In this document: piece after piece, positions 9,234 to 19,020 of the stretch
Position numbering within the stretch: the first letter of the stretch is position 1
Layout: each line of letters begins with the position of its first letter
From: Niabella yanshanensis
Lineage (GTDB): Bacteria > Bacteroidota > Bacteroidia > Chitinophagales > Chitinophagaceae
Length of the DNA: 64,000 bases
Reading direction: 5' to 3'
Assembly: GCF_034424215.1 (NCBI RefSeq)
Contig: NZ_CP139960.1
Coordinates: 2,604,001-2,668,000 of the forward strand
The notes under the pieces: model-generated
What the model saw: the letters and a program-made list of their open reading frames with translations, nothing else
The model's database searches: none
Told to the model about the DNA's origin: nothing
Translations under genes and position numbers: made by a program

Positions 9234-11003
9234 ATGGAGCAGGGAAAGAAGTTATTTTTTGATGTTTCGAAATTGCGACGCATATTTCAATATGCAGCTC
9301 CCTACAAAGGCCGGTTTTACTGGTCGATGATATTGGCTATTGTACTGGCGGCATTGACACCTGTACGACCGTTGCTGATACAGTTGACAGTTGATCAGTA
9401 CATCGCACAATCGTTACCCAAAATGGTTATTTACGTAACCACTATACAAATGGGTATTATTTTGATAGAAACGCTGATGCGTTTTGCCTTTTCATTTATT
9501 ACTGCGTGGCTGGGCCAGGCGGTGGTAAAAGACATCCGGAATTCTGTGTATAAAAAAGTACTGGGGTTAAACCTGCGGCAGTTTGATCGGACGCCTATCG
9601 GAACGTTGACTACCCGAACGATTAACGATATTGAGTCGATCAACGAAATCTTTTCTGACGGTCTGATTCCTATTATCGCAGACATGCTTTCTATTGTATG
9701 TGTATTGGGCTATATGTTTTGGGTAGATTGGCAGTTAACCTTAATCGCACTGATACCCTTCCCTATTATGATTGCGGCTACTTACTATTTTAAGGAGAGC
9801 ATCAACAAATCTTTTTTTAAAGTAAGGAATGCCGTAGCAGCATTGAACGCCTATGCACAGGAACATTTATCGGGTATGAATGTAGTACAGGCTTTTGCCG
9901 CTGAAAGAAATGAGTTCAACAAATTTAAAGCCATCAACAAGCAACATCGCAATGCCAATATCAATGCCATTTTCGCTTACTCTGTTTTCTTCCCTGTAAT
10001 CGAAATTGTGCTGGCACTGTCTATCGGTTTGGTAGTTTGGTTTACGGCTAAAGAGGCACTAGGCCTGCAGCAAAGCCAGCAGGGCGTGATCGTATCATTT
10101 ATTCTATGTCTGAACTTATTGTTTCGCCCCCTGCGTATGATTGCCGACAAATTTAATGTGGTACAAATGGGTATCATAGCCAGTGACAGGGTGTTTACTG
10201 TATTAGACAACGATGATGAGGAAAAGGTACCGGAAGGCGGTTATACAGTGCCGGAGGATCGGATAAAAGGTCAAATTGAATTTAAAAATGTGAACTTTGC
10301 TTATGTAGATGAGCATTGGGTATTAAACGATGTAAACTTCGAAATAAAACCAGGTCAAACTGTTGCAATTGTAGGTCATACAGGCAGCGGTAAAACCACT
10401 ATCATCAGCCTGATCAACCGTTTTTATAATATTCAAAAGGGAGCCATTGAAATAGATGGCATCGATATTAGACGACTACCTCCTGATTACCTGCGGGAAA
10501 ATATAGGTGTGGTATTGCAGGATGTGTTCCTTTTCTCCGGTTCCATTATGGACAATATCACACTGCGTAATCCTAATATAACCAGGGAACAGGTAATAGC
10601 CGCTGCCAAAATGATCAACATGCATGATTTTATTATGCGCCTGCCTGGCGGATATGATTATAATGTAAAAGAACGCGGGGCTACGCTTTCGCTGGGGCAA
10701 AGACAGTTACTGTCTTTTATCCGTGCGCTTTTATATGACCCCTCTATATTGGTTTTGGATGAAGCCACTTCATCTATTGACACAGAGAGCGAGATGCTCA
10801 TTCAAAAAGCAACAGATACTTTAATCCAGAACCGAACTTCTATCATTATTGCTCATAGGCTAAGTACCATTCGCAAAGCCGACAAAATATTGGTGCTGGA
10901 CAAAGGCAAATTAATGGAAGCCGGTACCCATAGCGAGTTACTTGCCAGGAGAGGCTTTTATGCCAGCCTGCATCAGATGCAGTTTGAGAAAGAGATGGCA
11001 TAA
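9234..11003 (+). CDS. ABC transporter, fused permease and ATPase (exporter type)
   Basis: A 589-residue half-transporter of the MsbA/multidrug type that would work as a homodimer in the inner membrane. Six membrane helices occupy roughly residues 20-320. The nucleotide-binding domain has Walker A GHTGSGKTT (about 380), the signature TLSLGQRQL and Walker B SILVLDEATSSID, followed by the H loop IIAHRL. The length is normal. It lies 80 bp after the secreted protein gene and is convergent with the DUF1398 gene, with a 7-bp gap. The substrate (lipid, drug or peptide) cannot be told from sequence. Confidence 0.93.
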   Translation: MEQGKKLFFDVSKLRRIFQYAAPYKGRFYWSMILAIVLAALTPVRPLLIQLTVDQYIAQSLPKMVIYVTTIQMGIILIETLMRFAFSFITAWLGQAVVKDIRNSVYKKVLGLNLRQFDRTPIGTLTTRTINDIESINEIFSDGLIPIIADMLSIVCVLGYMFWVDWQLTLIALIPFPIMIAATYYFKESINKSFFKVRNAVAALNAYAQEHLSGMNVVQAFAAERNEFNKFKAINKQHRNANINAIFAYSVFFPVIEIVLALSIGLVVWFTAKEALGLQQSQQGVIVSFILCLNLLFRPLRMIADKFNVVQMGIIASDRVFTVLDNDDEEKVPEGGYTVPEDRIKGQIEFKNVNFAYVDEHWVLNDVNFEIKPGQTVAIVGHTGSGKTTIISLINRFYNIQKGAIEIDGIDIRRLPPDYLRENIGVVLQDVFLFSGSIMDNITLRNPNITREQVIAAAKMINMHDFIMRLPGGYDYNVKERGATLSLGQRQLLSFIRALLYDPSILVLDEATSSIDTESEMLIQKATDTLIQNRTSIIIAHRLSTIRKADKILVLDKGKLMEAGTHSELLARRGFYASLHQMQFEKEMA

Positions 11004-11010
11004 TCACACT

Positions 11011-11400
11011 CTAATGCGGGATTACTTCTACTAATATTTTATTACCCGACTTATCATAATAAGTGCAGGTCATTGCCCCCATCTCAACCATCCATTTTTC
11101 AATGCCAGACCTGGCGCAGTCGCTGCAGAATGTAGGATAATCTGTGTTGCCCTGTTGATGAGCTTTCAGGTCTGCCTGAAACTGGTCCTTATCAGACAAC
11201 TCAGCAATAACCAGTTCGGGATACTTAGGTCCTGCCGAAGTTTGAAAACCATTAGCACCAAAGTAAGTGATGTGCCCGTCAGAAACAAAAGCCTCGTAGC
11301 CGGTTACTCCCAGTGCTTTTATCTCCTGAATATAGGCAGGAAAATCTGCGCCAGATTGTACTTTGATATGTGCTTGCTTAACTTGTGCTACTGTAAACAT
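11011..11400 (-). CDS. DUF1398 family protein
   Basis: A 129-residue soluble protein that matches the DUF1398 (YbcV-like) family over its length. Typical elements are VKQAHIKVQSGADFPAY at the start, the central VSDGHITYFG and the C-terminal VEMGAMTCTYYDKSGN. No signal peptide or catalytic motif is known for the family, which is sometimes labelled phage envelope protein without functional proof. The gene is single and its 3' end nearly abuts the convergent ABC gene. Confidence 0.85.
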   Translation of the reverse strand: MFTVAQVKQAHIKVQSGADFPAYIQEIKALGVTGYEAFVSDGHITYFGANGFQTSAGPKYPELVIAELSDKDQFQADLKAHQQGNTDYPTFCSDCARSGIEKWMVEMGAMTCTYYDKSGNKILVEVIPH

Positions 11401-11479
11401 CGTTTCGGTTTTAATTACTGTTTCAGAAAATGAACAGATAGGTTCAGATTACAAATATAATACAGTGGTTTTAAAGAGA

Positions 11480-12694
11480 TCAGCTCCTTGGTTGCGCATG
11501 CTTTTTAGTGGTAAACATAAACTTTGTACCAACGCCAACGGTCGAATCAAGACTAATGGTACCACCCATTTTGTTGATCAGCTCCTTTACAATGGCTAAT
11601 CCCATTCCATAACCTTTATCCCCATAGTTATCTTTAGTTTCCTGGGCCTCGAAAAGGTTGAAAACTCTATCCATCAACTCGTTGGCAATGCCCTTACTGT
11701 TGTCTTTTACATAAAATGCATACTCCTGCTTACTATCGGCTATACCAATTTCGATCGCCGCAACTTCTTTATCATTGTATTTGATAGCATTGGAAATTAG
11801 ATTAATTAGTATTTGCTCGAGCGCTATTTTATTGATATGGATGAAATCGAGCGAGGTATTAAAATTAATAATCCGCTTATCGTTACATGCAAACAGATCT
11901 TTTATTGCTGTTCGCAACTCCTCCAATGAAACATTAGAAGCGCTTTCGTGTAACAATTTATTAGAGCGGCTTTGTTCCAGTAAATCACTGATCAGGTTTT
12001 TAAGTTTCAGTGATGAGGCTTTGACAATCTGGAGTAATTCTTCCACATCCGGCTCTATCGTGTAAGCCGTAGTTAATAAATCTGTTACTCCAATTATATT
12101 ATTAAGCGGCGATCTTAAATCATGAGCTACGGTCCCAACAAATTTTTCAAGAGCTTTATTTTTTTCGTTCAGACTATTGGTAACATTTTCTAATTGCGCT
12201 TTTTTCATGCGTAGCTCAATCAGACGCATAGCCTGCCTGGACAATGCTTTTAATGACTTCAACTGACTATCAGAAAGTTGCGTAGGCTGGTCATTTACCA
12301 CGCATAAGCTGCCTAAAGCAAACCCGTTTTCAGTTGTTAAAGGCACGCCTGCATAAAAAACCACATGCGGCTCACCAGTAACAAAAGGATTATCGGCAAA
12401 TCGCTCATCCTCCCGGGCATCCGGCACCATAAACAACTCACCCGGATTATTGATGGCATGTGTACAAAAGGAAAGATGGCGCGGCACTTCAGAGCCGGGT
12501 AAACCATGGCTGGACTTAAACCACAATCTGCCGCTATCAGCCAGCGTGATCTGCGAAATTTTAGTGTTGCATATCTGGGATGCTATTTCGGTTATATTAT
12601 CAAAATCTTCCTCAGAAATAGTATCCAGTATATTGTAGGAATATAGCTCTTTTAATCTTTCCTGCTCATTGGCAGGCATAGGAGGAAATTGCAT
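11480..12694 (-). CDS. GAF domain sensor histidine kinase, soluble
   Basis: A 404-residue cytosolic kinase. Residues about 20-165 form a GAF domain with the usual SLCVVND-type strand. A short coiled coil leads to the phosphoacceptor domain with His191 in VAHDLRSPLNN. The ATPase domain has the N box LISNAIKYND, a slightly degenerate G1 (KDNSKGI) and GMGLAIVKEL. There are no membrane helices, so the signal is probably a small cytosolic molecule or redox state. No response regulator lies next to it, so its partner is elsewhere. Confidence 0.9.
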   Translation of the reverse strand: MQFPPMPANEQERLKELYSYNILDTISEEDFDNITEIASQICNTKISQITLADSGRLWFKSSHGLPGSEVPRHLSFCTHAINNPGELFMVPDAREDERFADNPFVTGEPHVVFYAGVPLTTENGFALGSLCVVNDQPTQLSDSQLKSLKALSRQAMRLIELRMKKAQLENVTNSLNEKNKALEKFVGTVAHDLRSPLNNIIGVTDLLTTAYTIEPDVEELLQIVKASSLKLKNLISDLLEQSRSNKLLHESASNVSLEELRTAIKDLFACNDKRIINFNTSLDFIHINKIALEQILINLISNAIKYNDKEVAAIEIGIADSKQEYAFYVKDNSKGIANELMDRVFNLFEAQETKDNYGDKGYGMGLAIVKELINKMGGTISLDSTVGVGTKFMFTTKKHAQPRS

Positions 12695-12721
12695 GTATCT
12701 GTATAGTTATGATGTATAACA

Positions 12722-12729
12722 CAAAGATA
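12722..12729 (-). promoter_or_regulatory. Possible -7 element of the GAF kinase gene
   Basis: On the minus strand this reads TATCTTTG, which fits TAnnTTTG and lies 28 bases before the start codon. No -33 TTTG at 19 bases is seen. Confidence 0.35.
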
Positions 12730-12817
12730 GGAAGACCACACAGTTAGAGTACATTGTATATAAATGTTTTGCTACCTGTTTATTTTTTAACAACAATTGC
12801 TTATGCGTCTCAGAATG

Positions 12818-13474
12818 CTATTTAACAAGCGTTATAGTTGTGAACTCCCGCTCAACAAGGTCACCGGTTTTAGTTTTAACCGTTTCTGTTTCTGATACGG
12901 TGCCCGCTATTTTCCAGGCAGTTTTGGCAACCAGCTGCTCCGCTTTTTTTGTATCATACAGCTCAAAACCAAATTGTACAAAGGGCAATGTTTGCATAAA
13001 TGCTTTTTGAGCAAATGTGATATTGAACCAGCCACCATCAACCGTAATCCTGTTTATTTCATTCAATAGCGCTACAGGATTTTTCCAGAAATAGATTGTA
13101 TTCACCGTAAACACTTTATCAAAACTGTTATCATTAAAGGATGTTTTGTCTCCGTCATACAGGAAAAATGCAGCTTGTCTGTTTTCGACTAGTTGTTGAT
13201 TGATCCTCCGGGCTTCTTTCATCATTAGCTCAGACATTTCGAGTCCCGTATATTGAAGCCGCTCCGCCTGGTTTAGCAAGTAACCAATATGTCCGCCATT
13301 GCCATGGCCCAATTCAAGTACCTTCTGATTCTCATGCAGCCCGAGCCTGTTAATAGAATGATAGGTCATGCCAATATTATTTTCATTCATCATATTCGCT
13401 ACATCAATACCAGCAGCTCCATTAGGTTGCCTGAGCTGAGCTGCTAATTGTTCCAGTTCCTGTTGAGTTGCCAT
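12818..13474 (-). CDS. Class I SAM-dependent methyltransferase
   Basis: A 218-residue Rossmann-fold methyltransferase of the Methyltransf_11 type. Motif I reads VLELGHGNGGHIGYL near residues 52-66 and binds SAM. The acidic end of strand 2 is seen in TGLEMS, and motif IV-like FDKVFTVNTIYFW lies near residue 120. It resembles the UbiE/arsenite methyltransferase-like group, but the substrate is unknown. It is a free-standing gene between the kinase and the hydrolase. Confidence 0.87.
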   Translation of the reverse strand: MATQQELEQLAAQLRQPNGAAGIDVANMMNENNIGMTYHSINRLGLHENQKVLELGHGNGGHIGYLLNQAERLQYTGLEMSELMMKEARRINQQLVENRQAAFFLYDGDKTSFNDNSFDKVFTVNTIYFWKNPVALLNEINRITVDGGWFNITFAQKAFMQTLPFVQFGFELYDTKKAEQLVAKTAWKIAGTVSETETVKTKTGDLVEREFTTITLVK

Positions 13475-13600
13475 ATTTAATATTTAGATGAACCGCCAAT
13501 CATAGTTTACTACGACTATGATTGCAGTACTTGTGCAAGTAAGTTATTACACCTTTTACTGTCATACTTAAAACATCTACGAACTACTCGCTCAACACGA

Positions 13601-14251
13601 TCAGGTACTTTTTTCTAATACCGACCTGATAATGTGACCTATTTTATCAGCCTTATTCACTGTCATAAAATGCCCGCCACCTTCTATTACATAATCAGCT
13701 TTAACGTTCTTTACAGGAATAATCCTGTCTTTATTGCCGTGAATATGGATACTGTTCACGGGTATCATTTCATTTTCCCAGTGGATGATTTCATTAATTG
13801 CCCATTTAAAAAAATCCGGATCGGTATCCTTTAAAATATAGCGAAGCAATCGTTTTTCTTCGACTGTCTTTGCACCAAAAAACCAATCAGCTATCGCATT
13901 GGGGCGTGTTAGTTTGCGCTCTGGAATAAACTTTCTCAGCCTTAGCAAACATTTCATCAAAAAACCGCGTGGCAACTCATTTTTTGTTTTTGCAGAAGCT
14001 ATTAAGACGATCTTTTCAACGGGAATGAGTTTGGCTATTTCAACTGACAGCATACCGCCAAACGACAACCCAATTAAAGTGGAAGCCGGTGCAATCTTGT
14101 TTACTGCAATACGTCGGGCATAATGAACCAGGGGCTCATTGGGCTGTGGCTTTATCCATTCCACATGCGTAATATCGAGGTCACCAAAATCGATATTATT
14201 GAAAACGCGCCGGTCTACACCCAATCCGCTGAATACATAGATCTTGCTCAA
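13601..14251 (-). CDS. Alpha/beta hydrolase
   Basis: A 216-residue cytosolic serine hydrolase of the alpha/beta fold. The nucleophile elbow is GLSFGG, the acid is probably the Asp in GNKDRIIP, and the catalytic His is in EGGGHFMTV near the C-terminus. The set agrees with a minimal Ser-Asp-His triad. It lies 17 bp after the SRPBCC gene and may be co-transcribed with it. The substrate is unknown. Confidence 0.85.
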   Translation of the reverse strand: MSKIYVFSGLGVDRRVFNNIDFGDLDITHVEWIKPQPNEPLVHYARRIAVNKIAPASTLIGLSFGGMLSVEIAKLIPVEKIVLIASAKTKNELPRGFLMKCLLRLRKFIPERKLTRPNAIADWFFGAKTVEEKRLLRYILKDTDPDFFKWAINEIIHWENEMIPVNSIHIHGNKDRIIPVKNVKADYVIEGGGHFMTVNKADKIGHIIRSVLEKST

Positions 14252-14268
14252 TGACTTCAGCTATTTAA

Positions 14269-14691
14269 TTATTTTACAATCTTTTTCAACCCAGCTATCA
14301 CCAAACCCCAGTTGTCTGCAGAGTGCTTAGCTTTTTCATCATCGTAATTAGTTTGGGTAATGGTCAATTCTGTGCCTTCGTCAACCAGCTTTACTGCATA
14401 GGTTACAAAAAGATAGTTTTCCGGAATATCCTCCTTGCCGCTCCAGCTGCTTAAATAGGTAAACGAAAGCTTTTCATTGGGTGTATACTCCTGTATGATG
14501 CCCTTATCAATATAGGTTTTACCCTCATACTCACCGGTCCAGGTAATAGCGCCGCCTGGCCGCCAGTCCCCCTGTTGATCCGAACCAAAAAAATATTGTT
14601 TCACCAGCTCCGGGTTCGTTAATGCTTCCCATACTTTTTCAACCGGTGCGTTTATGATGGTTTGATAAGTAGCTATATGGCCTGTTTGCAT
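14269..14691 (-). CDS. SRPBCC (AHSA1-like) domain protein
   Basis: A 140-residue START-like protein with the AHSA1/CalC pattern: INAPVEKVWEALTNPELVKQYF at the N-terminus (residues about 13-34), a central GDWRPGGAITW and a long C-terminal helix (WGLVIAGLKKIV). These proteins form a hydrophobic cavity, but the ligand is generally unknown. A second member of the family is encoded at 35653-36075. The AraC-type regulator gene lies upstream on the same strand. Confidence 0.88.
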   Translation of the reverse strand: MQTGHIATYQTIINAPVEKVWEALTNPELVKQYFFGSDQQGDWRPGGAITWTGEYEGKTYIDKGIIQEYTPNEKLSFTYLSSWSGKEDIPENYLFVTYAVKLVDEGTELTITQTNYDDEKAKHSADNWGLVIAGLKKIVK

Positions 14692-14796
14692 GTTGTATAT
14701 TTTATTTTGATAAGAAGGCTGTTTAAACTACTAAGTTAAGACAAGCCATACAAACATCGCCCCTAACGACGCAGGTCGACCAGGTATTATCTTATT

Positions 14797-15723
14797 TTAA
14801 TTAAAAGCCTGGCGAAACTCCAATGGGGAAAAATTGGTTTTGCTTTTAAATAATTTGCTGAACGACTGGGAATGCTCAAAGCCCAATTCGTAAGCTATTT
14901 CGCTCACCGATAAAGCAGTAGTTGATAATTTTTCCTTTGCTTTTTCGATTAACTTATTATGAATGTGCTGTTGCGTTGTTTGCCCCGTTAAGGATTTTAA
15001 CAGGCTGCCCAGGTAATTGGGTGTCATATGAAGCTGCGCAGCTATTTGCTGGGCTGTAGGCAGTCCTTTATTGATCAGGTCATCATTGGCAAAACATGCG
15101 TCCAATGCCTGCTCCAGCCGCTCCAGCACCTGGTGCCCGCTCTTCTTCCGGGTGATGAATTGGCGCTGGTAGAAGCGCTCACAATAATTCAGCAACACTT
15201 CAATTTGAGCAATAATAATATTTTGGGTGAATTGATCAATACCCGATTGATATTCCTGTTCAATTCCTTTAAAAAGTCCCATTAATAATGCTTCCTCTTT
15301 TTCAGACAGAAACAAAGCCTCATTTACATCATATCCAAAGAAGTCGTAGTTATTTATAGTTTTGGCCAATGATGTGTTCCATAAAAAATCCGGGTGAAAC
15401 GCCAGCAGGTAACCAGAAGGCTTTTTTACATCTTCAGCAGGTTGGTCAATATGCACACGAATCAATTGCTTAGGCGCTACAAAACAAACCAGTCCCTCAT
15501 CAAAGTCATATTGTTTTTGACCGTACCTGAACTTGCCCTGTATATCCCGTTTCAGCCCGATAAAATAAAGGTCCTGTATCCAACCGATTTCCTCTTCATC
15601 TACCTGGTATTCTACCTGGCTATAGTCTACCAGGCTTACCAGCGGATGTTGTGGTTTAGGCAGTCCGCAAATGGTATGAAAGTCATTGATGGTGTCAATG
15701 GTATAAAGCTTACTATTTTTCAT
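14797..15723 (-). CDS. AraC family transcriptional regulator
   Basis: A 308-residue regulator. The N-terminal part (about 1-190) is a cupin-like ligand-binding or dimerisation domain. The C-terminal 100 residues hold two helix-turn-helix motifs, including AQQIAAQLHMTPNYLGSLL and SVSEIAYELGFEHSQSFSK, which fits the AraC signature. It follows the SDR oxidoreductase gene by 58 bp on the same strand and may control that gene. Effector unknown. Confidence 0.92.
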   Translation of the reverse strand: MKNSKLYTIDTINDFHTICGLPKPQHPLVSLVDYSQVEYQVDEEEIGWIQDLYFIGLKRDIQGKFRYGQKQYDFDEGLVCFVAPKQLIRVHIDQPAEDVKKPSGYLLAFHPDFLWNTSLAKTINNYDFFGYDVNEALFLSEKEEALLMGLFKGIEQEYQSGIDQFTQNIIIAQIEVLLNYCERFYQRQFITRKKSGHQVLERLEQALDACFANDDLINKGLPTAQQIAAQLHMTPNYLGSLLKSLTGQTTQQHIHNKLIEKAKEKLSTTALSVSEIAYELGFEHSQSFSKLFKSKTNFSPLEFRQAFN

Positions 15724-15781
15724 AATAATGATTTAAAGAGCGGCAGCGATTAAAATGCTGCCGCCAGTTTATCTGTATTCC

Positions 15782-16618
15782 TTAAAAGTCAGTAGACCGG
15801 CTGATACTTTCGTGCTGCGCTATTTCTTCACCTAATGTTTTCAGCGTTTTTCCTGCCAGATCAAATGCATCAGAACCTAACAGCAAATGTACAGGAGGAT
15901 TTTCCATTTCCGATAATGCTATTAAGGCCACTGCCGCTTTATCAGGATCACCAGGCTGATTGCCATCAATCTCCTGTTCATGCGCAGCCTGTATTTTCCG
16001 GGCTACCGAATACGCTTCAATTTCGTTAGCAGGCGTATTCAAAGATCCGCCCGACAGGAAGTTGGTACGGAAGTAGCCAGGGTATACCACTGTAGCTTTT
16101 ACACCAAACTCTTTCACTTCTGCCGCATAAGATTCTGTGAAGCCCACCATGGCAAACTTAGTAGCACAATACACACCCCAGCCCGGAAAATCACCTGTTA
16201 GTCCACCTATGGAGGCGATATTAATTACAATACCGCTTTGTTGTTTGCGCAAATAAGGAGTGGCTTTGCGTATAATATTCAATGCGCCAAAAACATTGGT
16301 ATCAAAGTTAGCACGGGCTTCTTTATCGCCCAACTCTTCCAGGGTACCCAGCTGGCCGTAACCCGCATTATTTACTACCACATCAATGCTACCCCATCGC
16401 GCCACCGTTTGATCGATAGCATTGCCCACACTTTCTTCACTCAGCAAATCCACTTCCAAAGCCAACAAACCGGGGTGCTGACCTAATGCTTTCTCCAGGC
16501 CTTGCAAAGTGCGCGAGGTGGCTGCCACCTGGTAACCTTCGCTTAATAATTTTTTAACCAGGCTTAATCCTAATCCTTTAGAGGCGCCTGTAACCAACCA
16601 TACTTTCTGTGTTTTCAT
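15782..16618 (-). CDS. SDR family NAD(P)-dependent oxidoreductase
   Basis: A 278-residue classical short-chain dehydrogenase. The cofactor motif is TGASKGLGLS near residue 11, and the NNAG motif (VVNNAGYGQ) lies near 85. The active site has Ser in NIASIGG and the YxxxK pair in YCATKFA. The Arg in AATSRTLQ after strand 2 hints at NADP(H) preference. The substrate is unknown. It heads a short minus-strand gene series with the AraC regulator and the SRPBCC gene. Confidence 0.92.
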   Translation of the reverse strand: MKTQKVWLVTGASKGLGLSLVKKLLSEGYQVAATSRTLQGLEKALGQHPGLLALEVDLLSEESVGNAIDQTVARWGSIDVVVNNAGYGQLGTLEELGDKEARANFDTNVFGALNIIRKATPYLRKQQSGIVINIASIGGLTGDFPGWGVYCATKFAMVGFTESYAAEVKEFGVKATVVYPGYFRTNFLSGGSLNTPANEIEAYSVARKIQAAHEQEIDGNQPGDPDKAAVALIALSEMENPPVHLLLGSDAFDLAGKTLKTLGEEIAQHESISRSTDF

Positions 16619-16784
16619 TATTTAATTTTTAGTTTTAATAATTGACACAGCAAAGATGGCACGCGCACACAGCTATAATGTGCCGAAAACAACGGATGTT
16701 GTAGCCAAAACAACGATCTGTAAAAAATAAGGATATTCTTTCACTGCAATGGTTAGACTTTTAAAAAATATTTCCCAATAGTAA

Positions 16785-17597
16785 CTAAATAAAATCGTCA
16801 GTGTTGTCTGACAATCTTTTTATTAATGGTTGCAAAACATGCTTCCGGATAATTTTTTTCAAAGGTGCTTTATCCTGAATAAAGTGTGCCAAGGCAGGAG
16901 ACACATAATAATATACCTTAACCGCTAACCGGCCAGCTGTCCTTTGCTGCAGTACATTATCCCGGTAACGTCTTAATACTAATACTTCTTTGGCATCATA
17001 GTCCCCATAGCAGGCGGTAGCTATAAAACAACCTTCTGTTTTTTTATACACGTCTGGCGGTACTATTTTTTCTACATACTCTAATGATTCCTTTAGCCCC
17101 TTGCCGCTGCAGTCCTTATAGTATTTAACGGCATGCAACTTACCTTTGGTTCGGGCTATTTCAATAACCCGCTGAGCCAACGTTGCAGTACCTTTCGCGC
17201 CCGACAGGTTCAATGGTTCTTCAATAGACCATTCATTTCCTTGTCCCTTATCTACCAGCTGATCGACGTACTGTTTACATTTATCAAGGCTCCAACCCGT
17301 ATTGTCCTTACAAAATTTTATTGCATTTAACTTCCCCGTTGCCTTTACTATTTCAACGATTTGCCTATTTAATGCACTCAAATCGAATGCCGGCTGCACC
17401 AGAGCGCTATCAGTTGCAGGATTCGCTGGTTTGAAAGGTTGCTCAACAATCTTTTGAGGTGTCGTGTCTGTATCAACCGCTTTAAACACATAACCACATG
17501 ACAAACAAGTTAAGGTAAGCTTTCCGCCGCTTTTTTCTGTGGTGCTTAGCTGTTTAGATTGGCAGGAGGGACAACGGACATTTAAAAGGTGACTCAT
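16785..17597 (-). CDS. Zinc-ribbon protein with two L7/L12-like repeats and a CFIATA box
   Basis: A 270-residue protein of mixed make-up. Residues 8-38 form a four-Cys zinc ribbon (VRCPSCQSKQ and LTCLSCGYVF). Two repeats of about 35 residues follow (GKLNAIKFCKDNTGWSLDKC and GKLHAVKYYKDCSGKGLKES), resembling the C-terminal fold of ribosomal protein L7/L12. The C-terminal third begins with GCFIATACYGDYDAKEV and LRRYRDNVL, a Cys-containing motif found in many uncharacterised bacterial proteins. No signal peptide is seen. The function is not recognised. Confidence 0.75.
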   Translation of the reverse strand: MSHLLNVRCPSCQSKQLSTTEKSGGKLTLTCLSCGYVFKAVDTDTTPQKIVEQPFKPANPATDSALVQPAFDLSALNRQIVEIVKATGKLNAIKFCKDNTGWSLDKCKQYVDQLVDKGQGNEWSIEEPLNLSGAKGTATLAQRVIEIARTKGKLHAVKYYKDCSGKGLKESLEYVEKIVPPDVYKKTEGCFIATACYGDYDAKEVLVLRRYRDNVLQQRTAGRLAVKVYYYVSPALAHFIQDKAPLKKIIRKHVLQPLIKRLSDNTDDFI

Positions 17598-17629
17598 GCA
17601 TCTAAGTTAATCAGTATAGGCAGCTTTGC

Positions 17630-17660
17630 CAAACTTAGTCCTGGCTACTTACTTTTTCAA
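17630..17660 (-). promoter_or_regulatory. Probable promoter of the zinc-ribbon gene
   Basis: On the minus strand a TTG (17658-17660) is followed after 20 bases by TAAGTTTG (17630-17637), close to the Bacteroidota consensus. It overlaps the 3' end of the antiporter gene and lies 33 bases before the zinc-ribbon start. Confidence 0.5.
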
Positions 17661-18927
17661 TATCGGGCAATGTATTGGCTACATCTTTCCCCTTACCAAA
17701 CTTTTTTACCACCCAGGGCAGTGTCAGTCCCTGCCCCAACAAAGAAAACAGCACTACGGCTATGGAAAGGAATATGATTTCATTACGCAAAGGAAATGGA
17801 TGATGATTATTGACACTCAACGGAAGACCTAAGGCTATAGCCAGCGAAACAATACCCCGCATACCTGCCCAGGTAATAATAAGACTGGTTTTGGAATCGA
17901 AGAGCGCCTCTTCGCTGATACGACGCTTGCCTTCAAATGCCTTTTGCAGGTTGAATTGCTGCATCAATACTCTTATCAAACGGATCAGAAAAGTAACCAC
18001 CGTTATAATAGCTGCGTAGCCGATATAGGTCCATATCTGGTTCGTCTCCATTCGCTTTAATACTAAAGGGAACTGAAGTCCAATCAAAACAAATATCAAC
18101 CCATTCAATAAAAATATATTAACATCCCAGAAATTGCGTGACTGCTGCTTGATGTGTTCGGGGAACCTGTTTTTGCTTAACCAGGACATATTAAGACCTA
18201 ATACCACAACCGCTATTACGCCCGACACTTCAAAATGTTCAGCTATCAGATAGGTAACAAAGGGCATTAGCAGCATCAGGCTGATTACTACCATGGCGTT
18301 ATCTCTAAAAAAGCGCAACACGAACCCTAATAGCTTCGCAATGATAATACCCACCAGCAAGCCGCCTCCCAAAACAATTAAAAAATCAAACAGGGCCTTC
18401 CACCACACAAAAGCCACGCCTGTAACTGCTGCCACGGCAAAACGATAAGCCACGAGGGCTGAAGCATCGTTCACCAGGCTCTCTCCTTCCAGTATGGTAA
18501 CAGTTTTATGGGGCAAGCCCAGTCCCTTGGTAATACCGATTGCAGCAACTGCATCGGTGGCCGAAAGCGTAGCGCCTAACACAAAGGCTAAAGGCCAGCT
18601 CATGCCCGGAATTACATAGTGTGCCACTGTGGCGATGCCTGCGGTGGTAATAAAAACCAATCCTATAGACAGGGTGCTGATGGTATTAATATTGGTTTTA
18701 AAATCTTTGGCAGAAATATTAAAAGCAGCATCGTATAATAAAGGCGGCAGAAAGATCAGCATCACTATCTCCGGATCCAGTTCTATAGCTGGCATGCTGG
18801 GCGTAAAGCCCGCTATCATGCCCACCACAATCAACAATACCGGTACAGGCACTTTCAGCTTCTCCGCAAAAGCAGAAGCACCCAACATTAACGCCATAAT
18901 GACCAGTATAATGGTATAATAATGCAC
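17635..18927 (-). CDS. Na+/H+ antiporter, CPA1 family
   Basis: A 430-residue inner-membrane antiporter with about 12 hydrophobic segments. Diagnostic stretches are FLPPLLYDAAFN, GATLSATDAVAAIG and the ND motif LEGESLVNDASALVAY, which carries the ion-binding Asp of CPA1 exchangers. The frame begins with GTG at 18927. The resulting N-terminus fits the family better than the next internal ATG, which would cut into the first helix. It exchanges Na+ or K+ for protons across the membrane. No regulatory C-terminal TrkA domain is present. Confidence 0.92.
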   Translation of the reverse strand: MHYYTIILVIMALMLGASAFAEKLKVPVPVLLIVVGMIAGFTPSMPAIELDPEIVMLIFLPPLLYDAAFNISAKDFKTNINTISTLSIGLVFITTAGIATVAHYVIPGMSWPLAFVLGATLSATDAVAAIGITKGLGLPHKTVTILEGESLVNDASALVAYRFAVAAVTGVAFVWWKALFDFLIVLGGGLLVGIIIAKLLGFVLRFFRDNAMVVISLMLLMPFVTYLIAEHFEVSGVIAVVVLGLNMSWLSKNRFPEHIKQQSRNFWDVNIFLLNGLIFVLIGLQFPLVLKRMETNQIWTYIGYAAIITVVTFLIRLIRVLMQQFNLQKAFEGKRRISEEALFDSKTSLIITWAGMRGIVSLAIALGLPLSVNNHHPFPLRNEIIFLSIAVVLFSLLGQGLTLPWVVKKFGKGKDVANTLPDIEKVSSQD

Positions 18928-19020
18928 TTTTATAAAGATACTGTTTGCAACGAATAAACAACCAACAGCTGTTTTACGCAGTTACAGGGTATAGAACCAG
19001 GATTTACCAAACCAGGCAAA

